Source of the DNA: Kofleriaceae bacterium
GTDB lineage: Bacteria; Myxococcota_A; Polyangia; Haliangiales; Haliangiaceae
Assembly: GCA_018057825.1 (NCBI GenBank)
Contig: JAGPCY010000029.1
Span: forward strand, 58,105-122,104
Direction of reading: 5' to 3'
DNA length: 64,000 bases
In this document: in pieces, positions 19,056 through 28,223 of the stretch
Layout of the letters: each line of letters starts with the position of its first letter
Numbering within the stretch: position 1 is the first letter of the stretch
Program-made: the position numbers and the translations under genes
Notes under the pieces: generated by a model
Database searches by the model: none
What the model was told of the DNA's origin: nothing
What the model saw: only the letters and a program-made list of their open reading frames with translations

Positions 19056-20416
19056 CACGCGCCCTCCGCGCTCGTCAGGTGAAGGCGCCAGGTGCCGATG
19101 GCGGCCTCCGGGATCGTGACCTTGCCGTCGCTGTCGGCGATCGCGCGGACCCGGTCGCCGGTCTCGACCGTCTCGAGCTCGACCTCGACCCCGAAGGCCG
19201 GCACCTCGTCGAGGATCAAGGTCGCGGCGAAGGGCTTGACCAGCGTCAAGAGCCCCGCCTCGGCCGCCTGACCGCCGGCCTCGACGGTGAAGGTGTACGT
19301 CCCGGCGCCGCCGTCGGTGGGCGTGGTCCAGGTCGCCTCGACCATGGCCTCACCGCAGGTGCCGCGGGTCGTCCCGGCTGGGCTGTCGTCGATCGCCGAG
19401 CGAATCGTGAAGGTCGCGGGTTGGCCGGACAGGTCCAGGCACATGGCCAGGAGCTTCACGGTCTCGCCGGGGCGCGCCGTGGTGGTCGACCAGGTCGCCG
19501 AGAGCAGCGCCGGGATCGGCTCGAGGTCGTCGTCCGCCGCCGCCTCTGCGGCCGCCGGCCCTGGCGCGGTCGAGGGCGCGCCCCCGGTCGCGCTGGTGGT
19601 GGCCGCGCTGCCTCCAGGCGCGTCGCCGGTCGCGCTGTCGCCAGCGCCACCGGGGCTGACCTGGGCGGGCCGGTTGCTACCTGGGTCGGCGCCAGGGACC
19701 TCGCTCACCGTGCCGGTGGCCTTGGCCGCGGTCGCGACGCCGCCCGGGTTGAGGTCGATCGTGGAGCCCTTGAGCGCCACCAGGTTGCCGTTTACCTTGA
19801 CCCCCGCGGTGCCGGTCGCGTCGACGCCGGCGCTCTTGCCGATCAGCTCGCACGCGCCGCGCGCCGTGATCGCGATCTCGCCGGCCAGGATCTGAAGGTC
19901 GTCCTTGCACTGGATCGCGACGTCGCCCTGGGCGGCCTCGAGGGTGACGCCGGCGCTCGCTGCGATCGTCACCGTGGCGATCCCCTCACCGTCCGCCAGG
20001 CGGATCGCGCCGTCCTTGTCGTCGAGGGTCACGGTGTGGCCGCGCTTCGAGCGAATCACGCGCCGCGGGTTGTCCCCGTCGGCGTTGGCGTCGGGGGCGC
20101 GGTCCTTGCCGTTCCAGATCGCGCCCAGGACCACCGGCCGCGCCAGGTCGCCGTGTTCGAAGCCCACGACCACCTCGTCGTCGACCTCGGGCAGCGTGAA
20201 CCAGCCGCGGTCCGCGCCGGCGCCCAGCGCCACGACCGGACACCACCAGGTCGAGTCCGGACCGAGGGTCGGAAACCGCACCTTCACCCGACACTGCTTC
20301 TCGGGGTCCTTGATGTCGACCACGATGCCGATCACGGCCTCGTACACGCGATCGGCCTCGGCCTCCGCCGTCCTGATCTGCTGCGCAAAGAATGACGCCA
20401 ATCCAAAGATCGCCAC
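19055..20416 (-). CDS. gpV/VgrG-like spike protein of a contractile injection system
   Basis: 453 residues from GTG 20416, preceded by GGGAGGTG (20421-20428). Residues about 25-110 form the gp5/gpV OB-fold: VVDIKDPEKQCRVKVRFP, WWCPVVALGAGADRGWFTLP, DDEVVVGFEHGD, PVVLGAIWNGKD. About 145-215 is a repetitive beta-helix needle (VTLEAAQGDVAIQCKDDLQI and similar). An Ala/Gly/Ser/Pro linker (about 220-300) leads to an Ig-like domain (about 300-395) and a small C-terminal beta domain. There is no gp27-like N-terminal domain, so it is a P2 gpV-type spike rather than full VgrG. No sheath, tube or ATPase genes are in the window, so it must be served by a system elsewhere or be an orphan. Confidence 0.88.
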   Translation of the reverse strand: MAIFGLASFFAQQIRTAEAEADRVYEAVIGIVVDIKDPEKQCRVKVRFPTLGPDSTWWCPVVALGAGADRGWFTLPEVDDEVVVGFEHGDLARPVVLGAIWNGKDRAPDANADGDNPRRVIRSKRGHTVTLDDKDGAIRLADGEGIATVTIAASAGVTLEAAQGDVAIQCKDDLQILAGEIAITARGACELIGKSAGVDATGTAGVKVNGNLVALKGSTIDLNPGGVATAAKATGTVSEVPGADPGSNRPAQVSPGGAGDSATGDAPGGSAATTSATGGAPSTAPGPAAAEAAADDDLEPIPALLSATWSTTTARPGETVKLLAMCLDLSGQPATFTIRSAIDDSPAGTTRGTCGEAMVEATWTTPTDGGAGTYTFTVEAGGQAAEAGLLTLVKPFAATLILDEVPAFGVEVELETVETGDRVRAIADSDGKVTIPEAAIGTWRLHLTSAEGA

Positions 20417-20526
20417 GAATCACCTCCCTCGAAGGGGTCGTTGCAAACGCGTCCAGTTCGTCCGGCTCGATCCCGATCGGGACCTCACGCTGCGAGCGCG
20501 CGGGGCCGCGGGCCCGTCGCCGCCGC

Positions 20527-20679
20527 TCACCGCTCGGTCACCGCCGCGCACGGGTCGCGAAGGGCCGCTCCACAGCCGATGCCCGCTCCGCAGTCGAGGC
20601 CGGTCCACCGGCCTGTGCGCTGGCGCGGGTCGGGGGTGGGGCCGTCGAGAGACGTGGGATCGCGATCGCTGTTCGACAT
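20527..20679 (-). CDS. Small ORF (50 aa) leading the spike operon
   Basis: An unrecognised 50-residue ORF reading MSNSDRDP at the start, a Pro/Thr/Arg middle and LDCGAGIGCGAALRDPCAA before the TGA. Support is a perfect AGGAGG at 20684-20689, 4 nt before ATG 20679. It lies 110 bp upstream of the spike start in the same direction. Three cysteines in a Gly/Ala-rich tail suggest a small folded or metal-binding peptide; no membrane segment is present. It could be a genuine small protein of the system or a translated leader. No homologue is known to me. Confidence 0.5.
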   Translation of the reverse strand: MSNSDRDPTSLDGPTPDPRQRTGRWTGLDCGAGIGCGAALRDPCAAVTER

Positions 20680-20902
20680 GGGACCTCCTGCTTCGCCAAC
20701 CGGCGCGGTGATCGGATCGGGCAGACGGCCGACGGGGGCTCACGTCCGCAGGTATCGGGACGAGCCACGCGCGGTTGCGTCGTCGCGAACGAATTCTTGC
20801 TGTGCCTGCCTAACCCATCGATCTTGCTTCGGAACGTCCAGATCCGGGACGCATCCTCCCGGATCCACAGGACCTTTGCGCCGGCCTCGGCCGGCGGCTG
20901 CA

Positions 20903-20914
20903 CCTATATATAGG
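20903..20914. promoter_or_regulatory. TATATATA palindrome, possible promoter element of the spike operon
   Basis: CCTATATATAGG is a perfect 12-bp palindrome and a striking AT patch in very GC-rich DNA. It lies 225 bp before the 50-aa ORF and 28 bp beyond the end of the small lipoprotein gene. It could serve as a -10 region or operator, but I find no good -35 box on either strand. Confidence 0.3.
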
Positions 20915-20941
20915 CGGCCGGATGCCGGGCCGGATGCCGGG

Positions 20942-21352
20942 CTATGGGGCGGGCAGCAGGCAGGTCACCTGGGCGTGCACCGTCACCGTCGAGCCGGTGT
21001 TGTTGCGGGAGTAGACGCAGCGCCATCCATTGGCCGGCACTGTCGCCCCAATCTCGATCGGTCCGGCGTCCGAGAGCAAGGCCCCTGTTCCGGTCCCGTC
21101 GTTTGTGACGTAGCAGCCGCCCGTCAAGACGATCGCGTTCGCCGGGCAGCCGGCCAGCGCTACACCGCCCCCGTTATCGATGTTCTGACTTGGTCCATCG
21201 ACCCGCATGATGCGGCTTTGGGTAATCGGTGGCTCCGCTGCAGGGCAATCACAGACGGCTGCATCGGCATCGCCCGGCGAGTCGTCGCTGCACGCAAGGA
21301 TGAGGGTCGTGGCCATGATGGCGCCACCGATCGCGGCTGCAATAGTTCTCAT
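20942..21352 (-). CDS. Small lipoprotein behind the Ig-repeat protein
   Basis: 136 residues; family not recognised. The signal peptide ends in lipobox ILAC (Cys21), followed by an Asp-rich spacer (SDDSPGDADAAVCDC) and a domain with four further cysteines (LAGCPANAIVLTGGCY, GWRCVYSRNN, VTCLLPAP). Start ATG 21352 lies only 5 bp after the TAG of the 2217-aa gene; its GGAG ribosome site overlaps that stop codon, so the two are an operon. It is probably a secreted or surface-anchored accessory of the large protein. Confidence 0.8.
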   Translation of the reverse strand: MRTIAAAIGGAIMATTLILACSDDSPGDADAAVCDCPAAEPPITQSRIMRVDGPSQNIDNGGGVALAGCPANAIVLTGGCYVTNDGTGTGALLSDAGPIEIGATVPANGWRCVYSRNNTGSTVTVHAQVTCLLPAP

Positions 21353-21357
21353 GTTCT

Positions 21358-24300
21358 CTACTCCGTTGAAGCCCAAGTGAAGGAGGTCACCTGGCGCGAC
21401 AGTTGAGGTGGCATCGCAGCGGTTGCCGTTCCCGGGGTCAGCGAACTCGCAGCGCGCGAGGCCCAGCCAAGCTGAATCGTGTTGCCCCCCGCCAGACCGA
21501 GCGTGGTCGCGCGCAGGTACTTGAAGGGGCGGTACGTGCCGACTGCGTTGCAGAAGTACACCCCATCGCCATCGGGTGCCGTCTGCGCCGCGCAGTAGGT
21601 CGAGGTCGAGGTCGTCGTGTAGTTCCCGGCGCGGCCACCGAAGACCACCCGTGGCGCGAGCGTGCCCGGCGGGACGAGCCCCGGATGGCTGCGCAGCGAC
21701 GAGGTGACGACCCAGCGTTGCCCTGCGGGGATGAGGTACTGCTCGGGGCCGCAGCCGCTGCAGGTCGTCTGCGCCACGAAGGGATTGACGTCGACGCGCC
21801 AGGCCTGGGTCGTCATCGCCGGCGCGGCCAGCGTCCCGCTTCCGGTCGTGATGATCGGTGTCGGCACCTGGGCGCACTCAGGCGGCATGAGCGCGCTCCC
21901 GGGGTCGCACAAGAGACTGCTCGGCGTCGATGAGAGGAGCGTCCAGTATTGCCGCCACGTCGCGGTCCACGGGGCCGCGGCCGGGGCCACAGGCGCGAAG
22001 GTGACATAGGCCGGGTCGCCGCTGGTGTTGGCGACCTCGAGGTCGAGCATCGCAGCGTTGCCGACCCCGTTCATGAGCGAAGCGTCGCACGCCGCGCCGC
22101 CGGTGATCGAGCACAAGGTCGAGGCGAGCGCCCAGCGCGGGTCGCTGGCCTGCGCGGCCGCGCGGGTCAAGCGCAGCGGCGGCCCCAGCGGGTTGTGGTT
22201 CCAGCAGGCCCCGAGCATCGACGTCTGACCGAGACGATCCCGAGCGTAGAACGTGTACGTGAACATGCCGGACGCGACCTGCCCAGGCATGCCGAGTTCG
22301 GGGATCGCCTTGGGACCGTCGCGATGGAGCGCGGACTCCCCGGTGAGGACGCGATCGTCGCTCGCCGCGGCGATGGTGTCGACCGTGAAGGGACCGCGGA
22401 CCGCGCCACCAGGGACCGTCACGGTGTACGTGAGCGCGCTTTGCGACGCCGGCAGCCCCGCCGTCGGATCGAAGCCGGCGCCCGAGCCATCGTCCGCCCA
22501 GAACCGCCAGCGGATCGAGTTGTCGACGTTCTGGCTGCCAGCGGGCGGCGTCACCGCCGTCAGGTACGCGTACTTCGAGATAGTAACGCAGCCCCCCGAG
22601 GCGTTGAGCGCGATCGCCGGCCCGTTGTGGGTGTGCGCCGGGGGCGCGCTCGGTTGCGACGGACTGACGTCGACGCTCTCGTTCAGCTCGTCCTGGATCG
22701 ACGTCCCCAGGCGCTGGATCTCCGGCGCGATGCCGTCGTAGCGAACCCGACGATCCACGAACGCGACGTTGCCAGCGGCGTCGGTGACCGCGATGCGCAC
22801 GTCGACCCCGCCGCTCGGGATGCTGCCGGTGGGCACCCGACCCCGCCAGGCCGTCGCCGACGTGACGGTCCCCGGCACCGACCCGGCGCCGACGTACAGC
22901 GCGACGACGGCCCCCGGGTTCGCTTCGACGAAGGTGCCGAGCAGCGTCGGCGTGGTCGTCGTCACCCAGCGCACGGGCGGCAGCTCGTCAGCCTCGAACC
23001 AATCGCGATGACCGGTCGAGGTGTCGATGCCCGTCACCTCGATCAGGCTCGGCGCGGTGTTGTCCAGGGTGACGCTCGTGGTGAGCGGCGCCGCGGCGTT
23101 GCCCGCTCGATCGACGACGCCGAACTGCACGTTCAGCACACCGTCGCCAGCCGCCGCGGTGTCGAACGTCGCGACCACCTGACGTCGCCCACCTGCGATC
23201 GGCGGATAGGTGAGGGAAGGGATGACCGGCACACCGTCGCGCGTCGCGAGCACCGCGATGTTCGCGTCCAGCGACCCCGCGGACGCGAGGTCATCCGAGG
23301 CGGTCGCGGTGATCGTCAGCGTCCCGCGGACGTAGGCACCGTTCGGCGTCGCGACCAGCGGCTCCCAGGTCGGGGCCGCGTTGTCGACCAAGAAGGCCCG
23401 GGTCACCGTCGACGCGGCATTGCCGGCGGCGTCCGTCGCATTCACCACGAGGGTATACGCGCCGCCCGCGACGATGGTCCACGGCGACGTGATCGGGGCG
23501 CCGTTGAGCGTCGCGGAGATCGTCGCGCCCGGGTTCAGGTCGGAGGCGTTGAACGTGAGCGTCACAGGCCCCTGGACCGCGCCACCGTCGGCGGGACTCG
23601 CGACCGTCAGGGTCGGCGCGGTGTTGTCGATCGTGAAGGTGCGCGTCACGGCGGCGGCGGGATTGCCGGCGGCGTCGGTGGCGTTCACGACCAGGGTGTG
23701 GGGCCCCTCGATGTTCAGCGTATGGGGCGAGGTGATGGGCGCGTCGTCGAGGGTCGCGGTGGCGGTGGCGCCGGGGTTGGCGTCGGTGGCCGCGAAGGTG
23801 ATCGTCACCGGACCGCGCAGGAAGGCGCCGGCCGCCGGGGCGGTGACGGAGATGACCGGCGCGGTGTTGTCGAGGATGAAGGTCCGCGTCACGGCCGGCG
23901 CGGCGTTGCCGGCCCGGTCGACCGCGTTCACGACCAGGGTGTGGCTGCCCTCGGTGTTGATCGGCGTGCCCGACAGGAAGGGATTGCCGTCGAGGGTGGC
24001 GCTCACGGTGGCCGGCGGGAAATTGTCGGTGGCCGAGAAGGTCGGCGTCACCGGGCCGCGGACGAAGCTGCCGCTGGCCGGCGCCGTGACCGTCAGGGTC
24101 GGCGCGGTGTTGTCGATCGTGAAGGTGCGGGTCACGGCGGCGGCGGGATTTCCGGCGGCGTCGGTGGCGTTCACGACCAGGGTGTGGGGCCCCTCGATGT
24201 TCAGCGTATGGGGCGACGTGATGACCGCGCCGTCGAGGGTCGCGGTGGCGGTGGCGCCGGGGTTGGGGTCGGTGGCCGCGAAGGTGAGCGTCACCGGGCC

Positions 24301-27300
24301 GCGCAGGAAGGCGCCGGCCGCCGGGGCGGTGACGGAGATGACGGGCGCGGTGTTGTCGAGGATGAAGGTCCGCGTCACGGCCGGCGCGGCGTTGCCGGCC
24401 CGGTCGACCGCGTTCACGACCAGGGTGTGGCTGCCCTCGGTGTTGATCGGCGTGCCCGACAAGAAGGGATTGCCGTCGAGGGTGGCGCTCACGGTGGCCG
24501 GCGGAAAGTTGTCGGTGGCCGAGAAGGTCGGCGTCACCGGGCCGCGGACGAAGCTGCCGCTGGCCGGGGCGGTGACGGTCAGGGTCGGCGCGGTGTTGTC
24601 GATCGTGAAGGTGCGGGTCACGGCGGCGGCGGGATTGCCGGCGGCGTCGGTGGCGTTCACGACCAGGGTGTGGGAGCCCTCGGTGTTCAGCGTGTGGGGC
24701 GAGGTGATGGGCGAGCCGTCGAGGGTCGCGGTGGCGGTGGCGCCGGGGTTGGCGTCGGTGGCCGCGAACATGAGCGTCACCGGGCCGCGCAGGAAGGCGC
24801 CGGCCGCCGGGGCGGTGACGGAGATGACCGGCGCGGTGTTGTCGAGGACGAAGGTCCGCGTCACGGCCGGCGCGGCGTTGCCGGCCTGGTCGACCGCGTT
24901 CACGACCAGGGTGTGGCTGCCCTCGGTGTTGATCGGCGTGCCCGACAGGAAGGGATTGCCGTCGAGGGTGGCGCTCACGGTGGCCGGCGGAAAGTTGTCG
25001 GTGGCGGAGAAGGTCGGCGTCACCGGGCCGCGGACGAAGCTGCCGCTGGCCGGGGCGGTGACCGTCAGGGTCGGCGCGGTGTTGTCGATCGTGAAGGTGC
25101 GCGTCACCGCGGCGGCGGCATTGCCGGCGGCGTCGGTGGCGTTCACGACCAGGGTGTGGGGCCCCTCGACGTTCAGCGTGTGGGGCGAGGTGATGGCCGC
25201 GCCGTCGAGGGTCGCGGTGGCGGTGGCGCCGGGGTTGGGGTCGGTGGCCGCGAAGGTGATCGTCACCGGGCCGCGGATGTGGGCGCCGTCGGCGGGCGCG
25301 GTGAGGCTGATGGTCGGCGCGGCGGTGTCGATCGTGAAGGTCCGCGTCACGGTGGTGCGGTTGCCGGCGAGGTCGTCGACGGTGACGGTCAGCGTGTGCG
25401 GCCCCTCGGCCGAGACGCCGCCGCCGTTGACGATCGCGACGCCGTCGACCGCCGCGGTGGTCGCGGCGACGTTGGGCTCGACGGTGGTCCACGCGACGTT
25501 GAGGGTCCGGTACACGCCGCCGGCCAGGGCCGGGGCGGTGATGGTCACGACCGGCGCGGTGTTGTCGACCGTCACGGTGCGCGTCGCGGTGGCGGCGTTG
25601 CCCGAGTCGTCCTGCGACGCCAGGCCGATCGTGAGGGCGCCGTCGGGCAGCGCGGCGGTCGCGATCGTCGCGCGCACCTCGGACCGATCGATGTCGATGT
25701 CGGTCTGGCCGGTGGTGAAGGTCAGCGACGGCTCGGTGTCGAGGTTGTCGGTGGCGGTGGCGGTGACGTCGAAGGTGCCGCGCACGAACGGGTCGGTCGC
25801 CGGGAACGCGCCGAAGGTGATGACCGGCGGCTCGCGATCGAAGGGCCGCCCCGGCGTCGCGAACAAGGCACCGCCGGCGCACGCGCCGGGCGCCGAGGTC
25901 GCGGCCAGCGCCACGGTGTCGAGGAGCGGCAGGACGTCGGCCGCGGTGGTGAAGGTGGTCTGGTTGCGGGCGCCGTCGCCGAGGTAGTCGACGATGGCCT
26001 GGGCCAGGTGCAGGCGCGCGGCCTCGGCGGTGAGCGGCGTGACGCCGCCGTAGGTGAGCGTCGTCGTCCCGGCGCGCCCGTCCCAGCAGCCGTCGCCGAG
26101 ATCCCGCGCCCAGGCCCGGGTCACCGCGTAGGCGTTGACCGCCGAGCCGAAGGCGCCGGCGTCGCCACCGCCGGCCGCCGACGCGCGCCACGCGGCGCGC
26201 GAGATGCCCAGGAGGACGAGGCCGTAGCGATCGTTGGCGGCAAGGGTGTCGACCTGCGCCGGCGTCGACGGCGTGACGTCGCGGACGTTACTGACGCCGA
26301 AGTGGGCCTCGATCGCGCCGTGGGCGGTGGCCCAGCGCGCGGCCAGGTCGGCGCCGCCGGTGCTCGTGCTGGTCAGGTACTCGAGGTACGCGACCGCGAG
26401 CTCGGTGAGCGGCGTGAGCTGCACCGCCGACAGCGAGGCGCCGTCGGTGTAGGCCGGGATCACGGTGCGCAGGCGATCGGCGACGTCGAGGGTCACGCTG
26501 GTCGCCGGCTGCGAGTCCTCGGCGTAGCTGCCGCCGGTGGCCTCGAGGAGGATCGGCCCCGCGGTGCCGTCGGCGACCAGCAGGTTGGTCAGGTTGCCCA
26601 TGGCGTCGGTGGTTCCGGTGCCGACCGCCGCGCCGCGCGCGCCGTTGCCATAGCGGTACGCGGTCACCGTCGCGCCGGCGACGCGGCCCTTGGTCACGGT
26701 GCCCGAGATCGTGCCGCCGCTCACCTGATCGATCACCACGCCGCGGCTCGCCGACGCGGTGTTGTCGTCGAGATCGCGGGCGGTCGCGGTCAACGTCAGC
26801 GGACCTTCGGGGAGCCCGGCCACCGGCACCATCGCCACGAACCGCTCGGGGCTCGGATCGGTGTCGGTCACCGTCGCGGTCGCGCCGACCACCTCGACGG
26901 TCACGCTCGCCACGCCGTTGGCGTCGGCGGCGGACACGTCGATCGCGATCGACTCGCCGGCCGTGAAGGTCGTGCCCTCGCTCGGCGCGGCCCAGCTCAC
27001 CGTCGGCGCCAGCGGATCGAAGGGCCCCACCGCGGCGGCGCCGAAGAGCTGTGGCTCGGCGTTGGTGCGCAGCCGCTCGAGCCAGGTCAAGAGATCGTCG
27101 CGCCCCAGGCCGGTGCCATTGGCCGGCGTCCGCGCGAAGGCCAAGATCGCGCCACCGAGATACCCGCGCAGCGAGTCGGCGCCGACCTCGCACAGAAACA
27201 GCCCGTCGGCGCAGGTGCCCAGGCGCAGCGCGCCGCCCTCGCCGTCGAAGACCTCGCCCGGCGCCGCCACGTCCTGGCGCAGGAGCGCGAGGAGCTGAAG

Positions 27301-28011
27301 CTGGGTGAGCGACCCGGCGGCGACCCCTTGCTCGACGGCGGCCTGGGCCGCGAGCTGGGCCAGGCCGTGGATCGCCAACGTCAACTTCGCGCCGTCGTCG
27401 AGGCTCGACGGCGCGCTCAGGTCCAACACGTCAGCGTCGAAGGGATCGGTGTCCCAGTGGGCGTCGAACAGCGCGACCGCCGTGTGATACGCGGCGATCC
27501 GATCGGGGTCCTTGCCGGCCGCGACCCGCGCGTCGGCCAGGGCCACCGCGAGGTCCGACACCGGGCTCACCGTGATCGTGCGCTCCTCGAGCGGCACGAC
27601 GTCGAGCACACCGCCGCGCAAGGTCGTCCCGGCCGGCAGCCCGGCCCCGCCCTCGGCGACGACGTACCAGTTGCCGTCATCGCCAGCGAGGATCGGGCAG
27701 ACGAAGCTGCCGTCGTCGGCCGTCTGAACATCTGTGCAGTACGTGAAGTCATTGAAGAGGCTGCGCACCGTCACCCGGGCGCCCACGACGGGCTCGGTCG
27801 TGTAGACCACGCCGCGCAGCACCCGGTCGCCGCCGGTCCCGTCGTCGCCGCTACAGGTCAAGCTCGCGCAGGCCGCGAGCACCGCCACGGCGCCCAGGAC
27901 CCTCGACCCACGCGATGACTCGCGCTGCGAAGCACGCTGTGAGCCGCGCGTTGACTCGCGCTGCGAACCACGCTGTGAACCACCCTGCGAACCACGCTTT
28001 CTACAGATCAT
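21358..28011 (-). CDS. Giant Ig-repeat surface lipoprotein (2217 aa)
   Basis: From ATG 28011 the protein opens with a basic GSQR-repeat leader (residues 7-37), then a hydrophobic signal with lipobox VLAAC (Cys48). Residues about 55-130 resemble a carboxypeptidase-regulatory-like domain. About 130-890 has no clear family apart from scattered Ig-like parts. Then follow bacterial Ig-like domains of about 81 residues (start NTAPxxxVTAP, end VTRTFxxDN), tandemly repeated at about 894-1573. The last 650 residues are a Cys-containing region ending in TWASTE. The design is that of a long surface adhesin or stalk. No sortase, T9SS or autotransporter signal is seen. It is co-transcribed with the small lipoprotein. 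Confidence 0.88.
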   Translation of the reverse strand: MICRKRGSQGGSQRGSQRESTRGSQRASQRESSRGSRVLGAVAVLAACASLTCSGDDGTGGDRVLRGVVYTTEPVVGARVTVRSLFNDFTYCTDVQTADDGSFVCPILAGDDGNWYVVAEGGAGLPAGTTLRGGVLDVVPLEERTITVSPVSDLAVALADARVAAGKDPDRIAAYHTAVALFDAHWDTDPFDADVLDLSAPSSLDDGAKLTLAIHGLAQLAAQAAVEQGVAAGSLTQLQLLALLRQDVAAPGEVFDGEGGALRLGTCADGLFLCEVGADSLRGYLGGAILAFARTPANGTGLGRDDLLTWLERLRTNAEPQLFGAAAVGPFDPLAPTVSWAAPSEGTTFTAGESIAIDVSAADANGVASVTVEVVGATATVTDTDPSPERFVAMVPVAGLPEGPLTLTATARDLDDNTASASRGVVIDQVSGGTISGTVTKGRVAGATVTAYRYGNGARGAAVGTGTTDAMGNLTNLLVADGTAGPILLEATGGSYAEDSQPATSVTLDVADRLRTVIPAYTDGASLSAVQLTPLTELAVAYLEYLTSTSTGGADLAARWATAHGAIEAHFGVSNVRDVTPSTPAQVDTLAANDRYGLVLLGISRAAWRASAAGGGDAGAFGSAVNAYAVTRAWARDLGDGCWDGRAGTTTLTYGGVTPLTAEAARLHLAQAIVDYLGDGARNQTTFTTAADVLPLLDTVALAATSAPGACAGGALFATPGRPFDREPPVITFGAFPATDPFVRGTFDVTATATDNLDTEPSLTFTTGQTDIDIDRSEVRATIATAALPDGALTIGLASQDDSGNAATATRTVTVDNTAPVVTITAPALAGGVYRTLNVAWTTVEPNVAATTAAVDGVAIVNGGGVSAEGPHTLTVTVDDLAGNRTTVTRTFTIDTAAPTISLTAPADGAHIRGPVTITFAATDPNPGATATATLDGAAITSPHTLNVEGPHTLVVNATDAAGNAAAAVTRTFTIDNTAPTLTVTAPASGSFVRGPVTPTFSATDNFPPATVSATLDGNPFLSGTPINTEGSHTLVVNAVDQAGNAAPAVTRTFVLDNTAPVISVTAPAAGAFLRGPVTLMFAATDANPGATATATLDGSPITSPHTLNTEGSHTLVVNATDAAGNPAAAVTRTFTIDNTAPTLTVTAPASGSFVRGPVTPTFSATDNFPPATVSATLDGNPFLSGTPINTEGSHTLVVNAVDRAGNAAPAVTRTFILDNTAPVISVTAPAAGAFLRGPVTLTFAATDPNPGATATATLDGAVITSPHTLNIEGPHTLVVNATDAAGNPAAAVTRTFTIDNTAPTLTVTAPASGSFVRGPVTPTFSATDNFPPATVSATLDGNPFLSGTPINTEGSHTLVVNAVDRAGNAAPAVTRTFILDNTAPVISVTAPAAGAFLRGPVTITFAATDANPGATATATLDDAPITSPHTLNIEGPHTLVVNATDAAGNPAAAVTRTFTIDNTAPTLTVASPADGGAVQGPVTLTFNASDLNPGATISATLNGAPITSPWTIVAGGAYTLVVNATDAAGNAASTVTRAFLVDNAAPTWEPLVATPNGAYVRGTLTITATASDDLASAGSLDANIAVLATRDGVPVIPSLTYPPIAGGRRQVVATFDTAAAGDGVLNVQFGVVDRAGNAAAPLTTSVTLDNTAPSLIEVTGIDTSTGHRDWFEADELPPVRWVTTTTPTLLGTFVEANPGAVVALYVGAGSVPGTVTSATAWRGRVPTGSIPSGGVDVRIAVTDAAGNVAFVDRRVRYDGIAPEIQRLGTSIQDELNESVDVSPSQPSAPPAHTHNGPAIALNASGGCVTISKYAYLTAVTPPAGSQNVDNSIRWRFWADDGSGAGFDPTAGLPASQSALTYTVTVPGGAVRGPFTVDTIAAASDDRVLTGESALHRDGPKAIPELGMPGQVASGMFTYTFYARDRLGQTSMLGACWNHNPLGPPLRLTRAAAQASDPRWALASTLCSITGGAACDASLMNGVGNAAMLDLEVANTSGDPAYVTFAPVAPAAAPWTATWRQYWTLLSSTPSSLLCDPGSALMPPECAQVPTPIITTGSGTLAAPAMTTQAWRVDVNPFVAQTTCSGCGPEQYLIPAGQRWVVTSSLRSHPGLVPPGTLAPRVVFGGRAGNYTTTSTSTYCAAQTAPDGDGVYFCNAVGTYRPFKYLRATTLGLAGGNTIQLGWASRAASSLTPGTATAAMPPQLSRQVTSFTWASTE
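23613..25327. repeat. 486-bp tandem repeat encoding alternating Ig-like domains
   Basis: Landmark sequences recur with exact spacing: GCGCAGGAAGGCGCC begins at 23815, 24301 and 24787, and CGGACGAAGCTGCC recurs with the same period about 242 bp further on. One unit encodes two different Ig-like domains (types A and B, 81 residues each). About 3.5 units are near-identical at DNA level, which implies recent amplification or homogenisation. Confidence 0.92.
27901..27993 (-). repeat. GSQR/ESSR codon repeat in the leader of the Ig-repeat protein
   Basis: Residues 7-37 of the giant lipoprotein are built of GSQR, ASQR, ESTR and ESSR tetrads. The DNA shows a degenerate 12-bp unit (CGAACCACGCTG-like on the plus strand). 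It lies before the hydrophobic signal core and gives the leader about eleven positive charges. Confidence 0.8.
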
Positions 28012-28223
28012 CGTGCTCTCCCTGCCACCTCTCGGGGCCGCGTCGCCGGGCCGTCGGGGAAAGCCGCCCCTGCCCAGATTCGACGACTCTACTCCAGGTC
28101 CCGGTCCGACCGCAAGCCCCACGTGCTGCCCTGCGACCGGGATCACGCTCATCGCACGTCGCGACGCGTTTCCCCGAGGCGTCGGTTTCGGCGGACGCTG
28201 GCGCGGACAGCCCTCGTGTGGGC

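Noticed and set aside
12372..20679. Prophage or complete type VI/eCIS locus
   Set aside because: Only one spike gene is found; no sheath, tube, baseplate, ATPase, capsid, terminase or integrase is present in the window.
23613..25327. CRISPR array
   Set aside because: The 486-bp repeats are coding, contiguous and lack short palindromic repeats with unique spacers; no cas genes are present.
21949..27918. 1989-aa plus-strand frame opposite the Ig-repeat protein, and an 868-aa frame with repeats at 23381-25987
   Set aside because: The repeats are only the antisense reading of the 486-bp units; there is no signal peptide, start context or plausible composition.
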